A DNA stretch of 64,000 nt from Adiantum capillus-veneris (lineage: Eukaryota > Streptophyta > Polypodiopsida > Polypodiales > Pteridaceae), in the NCBI GenBank assembly GCA_014529385.2, contig CM043953.1, positions 76,198,372-76,262,371 on the forward strand. Direction: 5' to 3'. Positions 11,199 through 22,141 of the stretch are shown here, in pieces. Position 1 is the stretch's first letter; every line of letters starts with the position of its first letter. Both the position numbers and the translations under genes were made by a program. The notes beneath the pieces were generated by a model that saw only the letters and a list, made by a program, of their open reading frames with translations, searched no databases and was not told the DNA's origin.

Positions 11199-11910
11199 AT
11201 CTAGCAGCAGTCAGGACCATTGAGGGGTCCAATGTGTATGTACATACATAATGCGTGTGTTTGTTGTTCTTTTTTTTATTTTTTAGAGTTCAATTTTGAA
11301 CAAATTTGATCAAAATCTGACACTTTTTAGCGTTTTTATCATCCAACCAGCATAATAATGAGTTGTAATGACTAAATCTAGAGCATTGGGATGCTTCTAG
11401 TGAAAATATATACTTAGGGATGAGTATAATAATTTTTGGCTAATTTTTGCCAGTTAATAAGTATTTTCAATTTATTTCGTTTGATTTTTGTTAATAATCT
11501 TCCAAAAATTAAAAATTATCGCCCACAGTGTCAGAATCAAGTTCTGGAAGCAAACGACGAAGTATCATGATAAGGTTATCAAGCATGGAAGATATGAAGC
11601 TAATCTGAAGATGTTGAATTTCAGCCTTAATGATCACGACCACATTTCACCAGAATGTCATATGATGCCAGAATGACGAACAGTTCGACCCATAGACGGT
11701 ATGCAGGTTATCTCGAGATCAAAGGTAAGGGAAATCAGCCCTATGTCACGAAAACCTCGGGGAGATATAAGTCAGGTAGGCCAAAATTCTAGCTCATTGT
11801 TCATTTTCACATTTTAAGAGAGAAGAAGAGAGCTTCTTGACCTAGAGCGAGCTGCCACATTTCTACCCCGTATGGACGGTCGGAGCCATCATTTCATACC
11901 AGATTTCACA
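11189..11910 (+). repeat. Gypsy-B 3' LTR (approximate)
   Basis: AT-rich non-coding stretch from the polypurine tract to ...AGATTTCACA at 11910. The right end is supported by the Gypsy-G LTR, whose corresponding end reads AGATTTCACG. The left end is not a clean TG (TAACTGCTG follows the purines), so the start may be 11189 or 11193. A GAGATATAAGTC near 11761 is a possible promoter element. Confidence 0.55.
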
Positions 11911-13491
11911 GGTATGTTTCTTATCAAGTAAAGATCAAGTCTATTACGCATGCAAGCGCCAATCACTGCACAAACGGGCGGATGGATCAAATCAAAGTCG
12001 GATTGAGTCAAATAGGTCAAGGGCCCTTAGAGGCATCAAAACAAAAAAAGTTTCAAGCACAGAACACGTCAATGTGCTCCCCACAATGCCATGAACGAGG
12101 CCATATGATGAGTTCTCAGTTTGGTGGTGGTACAATGATCGCGATCGGTGTACCCCACTGACCAAACTTGGCACAGAAATTGCAAAAGGCATCCCCTCAG
12201 CTTCGCCAACAAACTGCAAGTGTCAGAAATGAATTTGGTAATTATGGTACGATCACGATCGGTGCCCCCAGATGCAGGTTTTGTAAATTTTGGCTTGGCC
12301 CAGGCTTAGAACTCAGTGAAAGATACACTCTCTTGAATTTTCATGGAAAATGCACAAATTTTGCTCATAGATTGGGTCAAATTTGTCAAACACAAAAAAA
12401 CGGAAAAAATTGACCTACAACTACCAAAATTCGACTGAAAATTATGATGGGTGGTTTGAAAGGCATACCTGTCTGACTAGGAGTCAGCACAGTAGTAGAA
12501 AACCGTGAATGGAGCTCAGAATCTCCTACAAGGATGCAGATGACCATTTCAGTCTCAAGTGATCACACAAGGGAAGAATTTTTCCGAACTAATGTCAAAG
12601 ACTAAAAGGCGAGTTAGAGATATCCAATTATCACATTGGTATCCAAAGAATGCTTGAAAAATGCACAAGTCTGGGAAATCTCCAAAGACAAGGTGAAAAA
12701 TGCCGGATCAAGTCAGAATCAGACAGCGGAGTAGGCTGATGATAGCAACACGTCATGGAAGCAGTAAAAGCTCAAAAACTAACTTCAACTAACTCCAGAC
12801 TCCAACCAGAAATCATCAGGAAAACCAAATAAGGTTAGACTTAGTAAAATAAGGTCAAACAGTGAAAATATGGTTAGACTTAGTAAAATAAGGTCAAACA
12901 GTGAAAAATTGCTCTAATTTATTCATTTTAAGTCCAAACTTGAAAATAAATCATCAGTGGGCTAGGCAGGCATCGGGGACCAAGGCCATCCAGTATTCAC
13001 CCAAAAAAGCCCAGGTACTACGATCGCGATTGGTGTACCTCAACATCAAAATTTGACCAAAACCTAACAGATCTCTTGTACACATCTTGTTCAAGTCACC
13101 CATCAAGTTTCAAGCTAATTGGACATCAAAAACCCCTGAAAAATCAAAGTCTAGTCCAAAACTCCCTTGTAAACCCAAAATTGGGACTTATAAACTCAAA
13201 AGTGGACCAAAATTAACCTCTAGCTATCAACAAACCACTCATGTGATCAGATCTCATTTTGGCCTCTGTACTACGATCGCGATCGGTGTACCTCAGGCCC
13301 AGATTTGGCTCAGATTTCAATCAGTCATAGCTCTAGTCTTCCTAGTCCCACTGGTGAAATATGGACAAGAATGGATAAAATTTGTTCAAGTTATGATCAA
13401 TTTTAACTTTTGAACTACTTTTTACTAAAAGTCTAAATGCTACTGGTTGCGAAAGGAAAATCTTGACAGCTTGTGATTCTACTGACATAGA
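11911..13491 (+). other. Element C leader / 5' non-coding region
   Basis: About 1.6 kb with no convincing coding sequence. It holds diverged repeat units marked by ACGATCGCGATCGGTGTACC-like motifs, each followed by AAATTTGGC-like or TCAAGTTTC-like text. Short open frames here read as translations of the repeats. Confidence 0.55.
12131..13295 (+). repeat. Dispersed palindromic motif (four copies; a fifth in the 3' LTR)
   Basis: Copies near 12131-12155, 12243-12270, 13014-13042 and 13267-13295, all variants of TAC-TACGATCGCGATCGGTGTACC, with a perfect palindrome CGATCGCGATCG in the best copy. A fifth, AACGATCGCGATCTTTGTACC, is at 17475-17495 in the Element C 3' LTR. The last two leader copies are about 253 bp apart and share flanking text, so they are repeat units, not isolated motifs. 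Confidence 0.75.
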
Positions 13492-16400
13492 ATGCCTCGC
13501 CAAAAGAAAGAAAGACAGTGGGCAGCAGCAGCACCATATGAAGTGGATGAGCTCGCTACAAATGAAAAAGCTCACATCTTGGATGAAATACTAGCTCAGA
13601 TCCCTACTCACTTTCATCGCGAAGTTTAGGGATGCTCATGGTGACATGGTAAAGACGACTATCATGCCACAGGAAATATGGAATCTCCACTGAAGGCCGG
13701 AGGTCACAGAAGCCGTGCGGGGTGTGCACTTGGTGCAGTTTTTTAGATTGCAGCCATGGGGAACAGACTAAGTAAGGGTCCATGAGCTCATGAGCTTGAT
13801 ACAGTATGATGGGCAAGCAATGCTCACTGACAAGGATGGATCAAAGGTAAAGGTAAATATCACAAAAGAAATCATCAACGAAGATTTACATTTCCTTCCA
13901 GGGCAACACAACTTGCTGGCAAAGACCAAGTCACTGGATAACGAGAAGGCATTCATCAAAGCAAAAGGAAACAAGTACAAATACAGTGACATGATATACG
14001 GTGAGCTGGAATTATCGATGAGGTTAATCTCTCAGCATTTCAGAGTACAAAAGCCTCCTCGTTACACCGAGCCAATCCTGCACATCGCAGTGGTCATGGA
14101 TCTAGCAATAGCTGAAAATAGAACCATTCACTACGATTATGGTTCTTACATCTTGGAGAGCGTGGTCGAAGCAAATTTGAAAAGCTCGGCAAAGAACAAA
14201 AGCTACATGAGTCCGGGGCCAATGCTAACAAGAATAGCATACCAGGATTTGGGAATGATTGAAGATCTACCGGCGGCCAGTTCTCAAATGGACCTGATTT
14301 AGAAAGCAAAGTTGGTTGCTCATTCAGTTAGGACGACCACTAGCGCAACATTATCGCGCTTGGCCAAGGCATCCAACAAGAGATCAAGCGATAAAGAAAA
14401 GACTGAGACTGAAGACGAGGGAAACTCTCAAGGGTCTAAAGACAAAGGACCATCTGAGTTTAAAGAAAGCGAGGAGGAAGACACCAGCACACCACTTGAG
14501 AAAAGAAAGGGGGAAAGAAATATGGTGCCACAGCCTAACCTTCAAAAAGCATATGCAGAGGCCCAACAAAGAGTTGAGGAAAGAAGGACCAAGTTGCGGG
14601 CTGACAGATAGGCAAGGGTTGCTGCAACACAATAAACAAAAAAACGAATGTTCAAGAAGGAAAGACATGAAAGAATAGAAAATGCAGCTCGCGTATGGAC
14701 TGAAAAGCAAAGGTTAGAAGTGAAACAAAAGGCTGCAGAAGTGGACATTTCTTCGCAGTCCACTAAAGGAACAAAGGAGAAAGATGCGGCTGATGATACA
14801 AACCAAGCAAAGAAATTAAAGAAAACCCAAAGAGAGGAATGTGGAAGCGCGACGGGCAGCAGATTTGACTCACCAAAGAGTCATAAAGATTTTAAAGAAA
14901 AGAAAAGAGGAAGCGTCTGCTGCGTAGCCAAGGGAAGATGCTTCAAAGAAGAGGCATGTACGAGAAGTGGAAAAATCACCACCTCCTCCTCCTTCACCGA
15001 AATCTCCTCCTCCTCCTCCTTCTCCATCTACCCAAAAACCACCACCTCCTCCTCCTTCATCCTCACAAAAAGAGTATATGCCTACAGAAGCAGTAGGATA
15101 CCAAGAAGCCTGTCAGGCTATTGTTGATTTAATTGACTACAGAAAAACCTTACAGGAATTAGAAAGACAATTCCAATGCCAGCACGTGGTGCTGAGAGAA
15201 AAAGAAAAGCAGGTACAGGAAGCTCAACAATAGCAAAAAACTCGGCAAGAAGAGTTAGAGAGCCTACAGGCACAATTGGAGCTCACAACACAGGAACGAG
15301 ACATTGAGCGACAGCAGGCTCAGTCTCTGATCAGAGATCTGGTGGAAGTCAGGATGGAGTTGACTACCAAGGAAAAAGAATGCCAAGAATTTATAGCAAA
15401 GGTACAGAAAGCAGCTTAGCAGCTTTCTTACGAAAGCGCAAGGTTTCAGAGAATTAATAGCTCATACATCACTATCAAAAGTACTCTGACAACCTTGATG
15501 GCGAACCAAGAACCTGCAGGAGCATTGGTCTCCACATCAGACAATGCTACAGCAGAGAACACCCTAGCAGCGCTGAAAGGGGAGCTAGAGCAAGAGAAAC
15601 TTCAAAGACAACTGCTCGTATCGGGAATGATGGGCCAGACGGCGGCCAACGAGCAAAAGGTAAAAGAGCTGGAGCAGTAATTGGCAGTGGCGAGAGCAGA
15701 ATTAGAGACTCAAAAACAGATTAGCAAGACATTGCTGAAGGAAAAAGAAGACTTGATTTCTCAACGGCAAATCAGAACAGACGCAGCCCAGGTGCAACCG
15801 CAATTGCTGTGTAGTCAAGACCTGCCTGATGTGCTTGAAACTTCACATGAAGGAGAACAAGGACAGGGATCGGCCGAGGGAGACCTAGATATTAGAGATG
15901 ACCTCACTAAAAGCATCAAGGACATGGCAAAGGGACCAGCAAAAGAGTACATGATGTATGAAAAGAAGATAATGGAGTCAACGGCCTTGGCGTTCTTACA
16001 GCTTGAAGAGCAGTTAGAGGGGTTTGGCCATGAGTACCTACCATTTCCCTTGATATGCCACGAAGCAATCCTATGGAAGGAGAAGATGCGACCGACCCTG
16101 CCACGAAAGACAGACAGGGGTTACGAAGGTGTAGCACTGACGGCTGAAGAAGCACAGGTACTCATCGACGACCACCCAAAGTGTAGGCAGAAGTGGTTGG
16201 ACAAGCGGCCACAGGATCTGACCAACTACCATAACGCTCCTCAGCACATTCAGATAGATCCTACTTTATTCCCAGTCCCTAGAAGACGCACATGGAAGGA
16301 CTTTGTCACATGGAAAGGCTCAAGGCAGCAAAAGCTGAACTACCCAGTCCTCACAGTGCAACATCCTCCTACAGTAGCCTATGTAGTCAACACCCTGAAC

Positions 16401-16865
16401 TCGACAATCACCTTCCTACGGGATGTCCCCGACGTGGCCTGTTAGATGCTACTAAAGATAGCCCGGATGATCATCACCTGCATCCAGGTGTTCAAAGACA
16501 CTGAAGGCGACGATCATCCATGGAACCTGTTCTTGGAAGGGCATAGAGAGATCATCTGGAATCTCCAAGATTCTCCGCCACGACATATTTTGATGGAAAT
16601 GTACTCAAGGCTAATGTACCTGCCTTCACATTACTTGCAGACTTTTGAAGAGGCCTTCGTCTCACAGGTTTCTTCAAAATCGACTCAAGGATCTTCCAGC
16701 GTATGGCGAAGGACCTCAAGGCATCGTATGCAGCATACCAGCACACTTTAAGTGAAAATCCTTTGAGACAGCATCAAGAAGCCCTGGAAGCTGTCCTTGA
16801 AACACGGAGTTTTTCAGCAACACTTGCTTCCTTGGAGCCCCATCAAGGACCAAAGCTCTGAACAT
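13492..16865 (+). pseudogene. Element C ORF: large coiled-coil, proline-rich protein of unknown function
   Basis: ATG at 13492 (MPRQKKERQWAAAAPYEVDE). N-terminal globular part to about 14290, including VHELMSLIQYDG, ITKEIINEDLHF and MLTRIAYQDLGM. Then a Lys/Glu-rich stretch (14312-14940), poly-Pro runs (14967-15060) and heptad-like Gln/Glu/Leu coiled coil (about 15100-15780). The C-terminal domain (15900-16750) has DPTLFPVPRRRTW and LKIARMIITCIQVF. A last helix ends close to the polypurine tract. Frameshifts lie near 13625 and 14950. In-frame stops include 13691, 13769, 14300, 14609, 14633, 15231, 15417, 15678 and 16443, so it is dead. C2 encodes a homologue with the same order. It could be a divergent Gag-like structural protein; I recognise no named domain. 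Confidence 0.7.
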
Positions 16866-16880
16866 GCACGAAGGCCTGCA

Positions 16881-16899
16881 AGGATAAGGAAGGGGGGAG
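16881..16899 (+). other. Polypurine tract of Element C
   Basis: AGGATAAGGAAGGGGGGAG directly before a TG-starting LTR (TGTTTGGCGG). The C2 copy has AGGAAGGGGGGAA in the same place. Confidence 0.78.
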
Positions 16900-17819
16900 T
16901 GTTTGGCGGACGAAATGACGAAGCTGCGGTTTCCAAAGAAAGAGTCACATTTTTCAGGGAATCTACATTTTTGCGGAAATCTCATCCTTTGTAAAAGAGC
17001 TTCTCTGAGCCAAGAACTTGTAAAAGAATTTATGATTAATTTTCTGGGAGCAAATGTATATAAGAGAGCCAGTTAAAAGTTTAGGAGCTTTTGGCTGGAC
17101 AAGCCATTTGTAAAGACCTAAACTATAAAGGTCAATTTTGTAAGTTTTAACATTATCTTTTTTATGAGAAACTGAGAAGACAGCGTACGTTTGAGAGCTT
17201 CTTCTTGCTCCAACTTGTAATCTTCGCTACTGTGGCTACGGTAATCCGAATTCAATTTTGTTTATTGCATTGTGATCCTCTTACTTTGCTCTTCCATTCA
17301 AGTGTAATCATTCAAGATTCGGTGTAAGTGTTCAACTATGAGTTTGTGGCCTTAAATCACTGTTTTGAGTGATTATATGCGTATTTTATGTTGTTTTGAC
17401 CCTAGGAGAGGCTTCAGGGATCCTAAAACGACCCTGTAGGATCATCTGTTCGCTATTTTTTCCGACTTTAGGAGGAACGATCGCGATCTTTGTACCTCTC
17501 CAGAATGTTGGGACAGTGATAGGATATGTTCTAGATAGTCCCTTGTAGCTTCCCTTCAAGTTTCGTGCGATTCTGACATGGTTTGCATGGTAAACGGGTG
17601 TGATGACTATAGAGTTGTGTAGAAGGGCATAGGTAGATTGCTTGGATTTTGTGCGTATGATTTGCTTACAGAGTTGGTAGTTGCATCTCATCGAGTTCAC
17701 TTCATTAGGATTGACACCCTAGTGAGTTTCCATGCCTTATCCTGGTCGCTTCCCTTGTATTGATATTTTATGTTGATGCGTGAGAGCTATGATATGGACG
17801 TCCATTGCGGCGACCCGCA
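16900..17819 (+). repeat. Element C 3' LTR
   Basis: TGTTTGGCGG...GACCCGCA. A TATA box (TATATAAG, 17057-17064) lies 157 bp in. The remaining ~760 bp would be R-U5, and include one copy of the CGATCGCGATC motif. The end CCCGCA matches the end of the C2 LTR, which supports the border. Sequence to the right is Tat-F integrase. Confidence 0.65.
17057..17064 (+). promoter_or_regulatory. TATA box in Element C LTR
   Basis: TATATAAG, well placed in an LTR to drive element transcription. No other core promoter signal was assessed. Confidence 0.55.
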
Positions 17820-18299
17820 TTTCTCAAATGGACCATATGAGATGATAGGAGTTTGTGGTTCATAGGTTAATGTGCGATCACTGGCCACTTGACAAGCCTT
17901 GCATGTTTTGCATCAATGGTGTACATCCCTGTTCAAACTAGGCCAAGACTATCCTGCTTGTTGAATCTTCCTACAGGTGATATCTAGAGCAAAATGACTA
18001 CCGCAGACATCATCATGGCAACTTGAAATTAACTATGTCATCTCACTGGAAGTTGGCACCCGCCTGAGAATATGATCCTTGCCCTTACAATACAAGTGGT
18101 CGTTTACAAGGCGATATCTAGTAGCCTTCCTTACCAGCCACTGTTTCTGGCCTTTGGTGTATCCTTTCGGATATTCTCCTGTATCTAGAAAGCTGTTGAT
18201 AGCAGGCATAGCATCACTACCTTGAAAGAGGGGTAGCTTCAGTTTGATTGATCCTACGCGAACGTCTTGTATTCTTTCTTTTGCTAGAGCATCTGCCTC
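17820..18299 (-). pseudogene. Tat-F integrase N-terminus (truncated)
   Basis: Continues from the second RNase H (EADALAKERIQD) through GQKQWLVRKATRYRLV and HLYCKGKDHIL to the zinc-binding region, with HFALDITCRK and CKTCKACQ as the H2C2 parts. Stops interrupt it. It ends in ISYGPFEK, just before the catalytic core, at the Element C LTR. Tat-E shows the same sequence continuing into the core. Confidence 0.78.
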
Positions 18300-19244
18300 C
18301 TAATTTTCCGCTCTGGGGACATGAAATAGTTTCATTGCTTCAAACTTCCTTAGAAGATCCTTAACTTGGCGTAGTTGACCAAGTAAAACCTGATTTTTAC
18401 AAACCCAAGTGCCATTTATCTGCCTTATCAAAAGAAAAGCATCGCCAAACACATTTAGGTGCTGAATTCCTTGTGAAATACATTGTTCCAACCCAAGAAT
18501 TAGGGCTGCATATTTTTCTTCATTGTTGGAGTGGGAGTGTAATAACTGCCCGATGGAGAATACTCTTTCTTGTTGCTCATTGAAAATGACTATGCCAGCT
18601 GTAGATTGGTCCATTCCTCTCTTGTATGCTCCGTCAAAGAAAAGAGAGTGAGCTTTTTCTAGCCTAGGACTCTCTACCATTGGTGTTTCTTCCTTTCCTT
18701 CCGTGTTGACCTTTAGTTTCTTCTCATAGTGGCGATGAGTGAGAGTTCCCGCTAAACTAGCCCTGGTGGAGTTTTCTACTTGCATGGTGTAGTCAAACTC
18801 TTGTAATCTAATTAACCACTTAGAGATCCTAGATGAGACGTCCATGTGTCGCATTACATAGGGGAAAACCTCCTCCATTGTCAGGATTACAAAGGGTCTA
18901 GGCAGGAGATAGGAGCGGAACTTTGTGGTAGCAAACATTAGTGCCAGAACCATGTGTTCTACTTCGGTAAATCCCTTTTATGACGGGGTCATGACATGAC
19001 TAGAGAAGTAAATAGGACGCATGAAAGAAGTTTGGGGGTCCTTTTGCATTAACACGGCTCCTGGTGTATCACTTCCTACACTAAGGTTCACATAAAATGG
19101 CTCGTCCCACTTAGGGGGTGAATTGGTGGGAAGCCTAGCTAGGATTTGCTTTACCTCAGTAAACTGCTGCTCATTCTCTTCACTCCATGAGAAGACATCC
19201 CTCTGGGTGAGTTGTTGTAGGGGAAGGACCACTTGAGATAGCAA
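18250..19244 (-). pseudogene. Tat-F RNase H domains (RT-linked RNase H plus archaeal-type RNase H)
   Basis: Two RNase H-like domains in tandem. The first (about 18720-19244) is the RT-linked one: FYVNLSVGSDTPGAVLMQ, YFSSHVMTP, ISKWLIRLQEFDYTM. The second (about 18250-18650) reads SLFFDGAYKRG, AGIVIF, EEKYAALILGLEQC, LNVFGDAFLLI and EADALAKE, the Asp-Glu-Asp-Asp pattern of the additional RNase H of Tat elements, thought to be acquired separately. A stop near 18970 separates the frames. Confidence 0.85.
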
Positions 19245-20353
19245 GTGAATGAACCTGCTTAACTATCTTACCTTCTGAAGGAAAGAAACCAACTGCTTAG
19301 CGGTGGTGGGTGACGACAAAGATACTAGGGCTTGAATCTTGCTAGGGTCAGCCTCAATCCCTTTTGCTAAAATTACATGGCCAAGGAGAGTGACTTTGCT
19401 TTCACCAATGTGACACTTATCCACGTTGAGCTGTCCACCCAAGGCTTGTAGCCTGGTTAAGCCATCATAGACTTTGCTTAAATGAAGGGCTCGTGAACAA
19501 AGGTCACATAGCGTTGAAATGTGGCCGGGGCGTTAGTGAGGCCAAATGGAATCACCCTGTAAGAAAAGCATCCCCAAGGTGTGATGAAGGTTGTCTTCTT
19601 CTGATCTTCTTCCGCAATGCTAATCTGGAAGTATCCTGAGTAGCCATCGCACACTGTGTATCATTCGTGACCCGCCACTTCATTGAGTATTTCATCCTGG
19701 AATGGGAGGGGAAAGTGATTCCTCTTCGTGGCTGCATTGAGAGGTTTATAGTCCACATAGACTCTCCACTTACCATTTTTTTTTGGTGTGACTACTACTG
19801 GGGAGACCCATCCCGAGTCTTCGACCGGGTAGATGAAACCTGCTTGTAGCGAAATTCTCACTTCTTTAAGTAGTACTTCTTGTTGGATTACTCTAAGTCT
19901 TTTGAGCTTCTGCACTACGGGTTTACTGCCTTCCTTAAGTTTTATGTGGTGTTGCACCACTGTAATTCCTGTGATCTTATCATATCCATCAATGAACAAA
20001 GTAGTGAAGTTACCTAGCATGGAAACATATTCCTTCCTATCTTCATCGGTTAACTCATTTGAGAGCATTTTTTGTAATTTACTTGCATCCTCCAAGGACT
20101 GCGTACCTGATGATTCCTCTTGGTTTTTCAGGGGTGTTTCAGAGTGTGTCAATCTTTTTTGGTGTTTAAGAATGACCCCCATTACTTCGATGCTAATGTC
20201 ACTTCCGTCGGTGGTGGTTGTCTCTTCTCCTGAGGTAGACAAATAGTCGCTGGTGGACTCATCTTCTGAAGCCTCCAAGATCATGTTGTGTTGCTTCCCA
20301 GTCCTTGTGTCATAGAATATGGAGTTCCCTTTAGCGTCCTTCATCTGAATCAT
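19245..20353 (-). pseudogene. Tat-F reverse transcriptase (catalytic box deleted)
   Basis: Upstream linker LGNFTTLFIDGYDKITGI, then QAGFIYPVEDSGWVSPVVV, TPKKNGKWRVYVDYKPLN, YSGYFQISIAEEDQ and FGLTNAPATFQRYVT. Next, instead of the metal-binding Asp-Asp box, the sequence jumps near 19490 from TFV to text matching what follows that box in Tat-E (LHLSKVYDG region). A deletion of about 65-80 bases therefore removed the catalytic site. Frameshifts and a stop also occur (about 19660). Confidence 0.8.
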
Positions 20354-20362
20354 TTCGGTGCT

Positions 20363-21097
20363 CTAGTCTTTTTTAGCCTCCATGGTCATAAGCCAAGGCC
20401 TCCCAAGAATGATGGGGTAGCCCTCCTCTTTGTGTGGCATGACGACGATGTCTACCTCCACTTCTGTATTGAATGCTTTTACTTTAACCGCATTCACAAT
20501 GCCCATGCATTTCACTCTTACATTGTTTGCCATTTTGGCTCGGCATGGTGCCAGCCTACTTACCTCTAGACGTAGATGATGCATCATTTTCTCACTCATG
20601 ACGCATATTTGTGCGCCACCATCTATGTAGACGTTTGATATTTGTTTCCCCTTGATGTGAGCATCCATGGTTGGTAGGATGTCGTCAAAATCCTTTCCAG
20701 AGATAGCCCCAGCTATCCTGGGCCTTGATTTCCTGGTATTTACCATTTTTGTCCATTGCCTCCTCATTCTTGGTGCAAGGTGGAGTAATTGGGGCCAAGT
20801 TATCTTTGGGCCCTGTATTAACACATCCTGAACTAAGTCATAGGGTTTTGCATACTCACCTAGTGAGAAGTCCACGATGTCTATTTTTCGTCGTGGTTTA
20901 GATGCTTGCTTGCTAGACTCGCCCTCCCCTTTCATCTTCTCTTCTCTTTGAGAGGCTTCCTCATGCCTGGCACGCTTCACTCCCATAGCATCCACTTCTT
21001 CTACCTTCACTTTCCCTTTGTGCTTCTCTCGAACTGATTCTTCTACCTTTGCCTTCCCTTTAGCATCCAAGCTAATAACACTCACCACTTGGTTCAC
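20363..21097 (-). pseudogene. Tat-F protease region
   Basis: A 244-codon open frame. The first half is Lys/Glu-rich linker from gag. Then IDIVDFSLGEYAKPYDLV and PQLLHLAPRMRRQWTKM, then the aspartic protease with NVYIDGGAQICVMSEKM (Asp-Gly-Gly in place of Asp-Ser/Thr-Gly) and YPIILGRPWLM (the Ile-Leu-Gly element). Tat-E has the homologous segment at 48534-48988. Confidence 0.83.
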
Positions 21098-21099
21098 AG

Positions 21100-22071
21100 C
21101 AGGTGGTGGGGGTAGTGGTGGAATGAGAGGTTGGGGTGGTGGTTGTTGTTGTGCACGTGGTCAAAGGATCTGGATCGGTGGGATCGAGCGTGGTTGCCTC
21201 AGTGGTGGTGGTCTTGCTCTTGGCAGAGAGATCTGATTCTGTCTCCCCCCTCTATTGAAATTCTGCCTCCTTGGATGTGGACAGTAGTACATTCCATGGC
21301 CGTCTTCCCTGCAATTATAACAGTGGTACTCTTGGTTCTGCCTTTGTTGTCCTCTTCCTTGTTTTGGATTCCTGACAGGTGCATGCCCTTGCTACACCAG
21401 ATGTATGGATAAACTCTCTAGTTGGGTGGTGATGCGACTCAGCAGAGGTCTTGCTGCTCCTCTGATGCCTCTTGCTGTTGGATTCTATGACTGGCTTTTG
21501 CAGTCACTGGGGTTGGTCGGGCTGAGCTTGTTTCCTCTGACTCGTTTACTCTTGCTTGCATGCGCAACTTCTTGTCTTTAAGACGGGCTACTTTGACTGC
21601 CAACTCATATGTTGCAGGAAACCTTCCCTTCACCTTCTCTCTAAGTGGCAACCATAGACCAACAATAAAACGGTCCTTCTTTAGGAAATTAGGCGCTCCT
21701 TCGCCTTCCTCGAGTGAGACAACCCATATCTCCCATAAGTCCACAAATTTGGACTCGTAGGTGGCATACTCTAGCAGACTTCCCTGCTTCAATTCTGTCA
21801 ATAGCTGCCATAGCTTTTCCGAGGTTGTGCCTCCACCAAACCTCTTCACAAAGGCAGCCCTTAACACATCCCATGTATTCTTGGTAGCCTGAGGCAATGC
21901 AGTATACCAGGACTTGGCCTCTACTTTCATCGGTAGAGGAAAAATTCGAAGTTGTGAAGCGTCGTCATCTTTGTTGGAGACGACACAAGCAATGTCGAAA
22001 TCATCCAAAAAGTCAGTGGTGAGATCTTCTCCGTTCTTTCCACTGAATGTGGGGAAAGAAACACTTTCCAT
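21100..22071 (-). pseudogene. Tat-F gag with zinc knuckle
   Basis: Frame 21439-22071 (ATG at 22071) is a retrotransposon gag domain: WYTALPQATKNTWDVLRAAF, EYATYESKFVDLW and RDKFIVGL-like text (DRFIVGLWLPLREKV). In another frame a CX2CX4HX4C knuckle (CYNCREDGHGMYYC) sits at 21281-21322, followed by a Pro-rich stretch that leads into the protease frame. The separation of gag and knuckle by frame indicates a small indel near 21430. Confidence 0.83.
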
Positions 22072-22141
22072 GGTAGTGACTCAGGAAATTACAAACCTCT
22101 TTCTTTTTAGATTAATGACAATAGCGGCTCATAGCGGCTTT

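Larger units (their letters stand above)
7070..11910 (+). mobile_element. Gypsy-B: 5'-truncated Ty3/gypsy with a 3' protease ORF
   Basis: Plus-strand gypsy that begins abruptly at the start of RT (about 7070), head-to-head with Gypsy-A. Order: RT, RNase H, integrase, a retropepsin-like 3' ORF, a polypurine tract (11175-11188) and a 3' LTR ending about 11910. gag and any upstream protease are missing. A second copy of the same 3' arrangement is present as Gypsy-G (55891-58238). Confidence 0.8.
11911..17819 (+). mobile_element. Element C: pol-less LTR element encoding a coiled-coil protein
   Basis: A leader with repeated palindromic motifs, a long broken ORF (13492-about 16865), a polypurine tract (16881-16899) and a 920-bp 3' LTR ending in CCCGCA at 17819. 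No protease, RT, RNase H or integrase motif is visible. The left side is cut by the Gypsy-B 3' LTR, so the 5' LTR is not seen. The right LTR end abuts a broken Tat-F integrase, so C appears inserted in Tat-F. A second copy, C2, lies at 48989-55890 in the opposite orientation. Confidence 0.72.
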
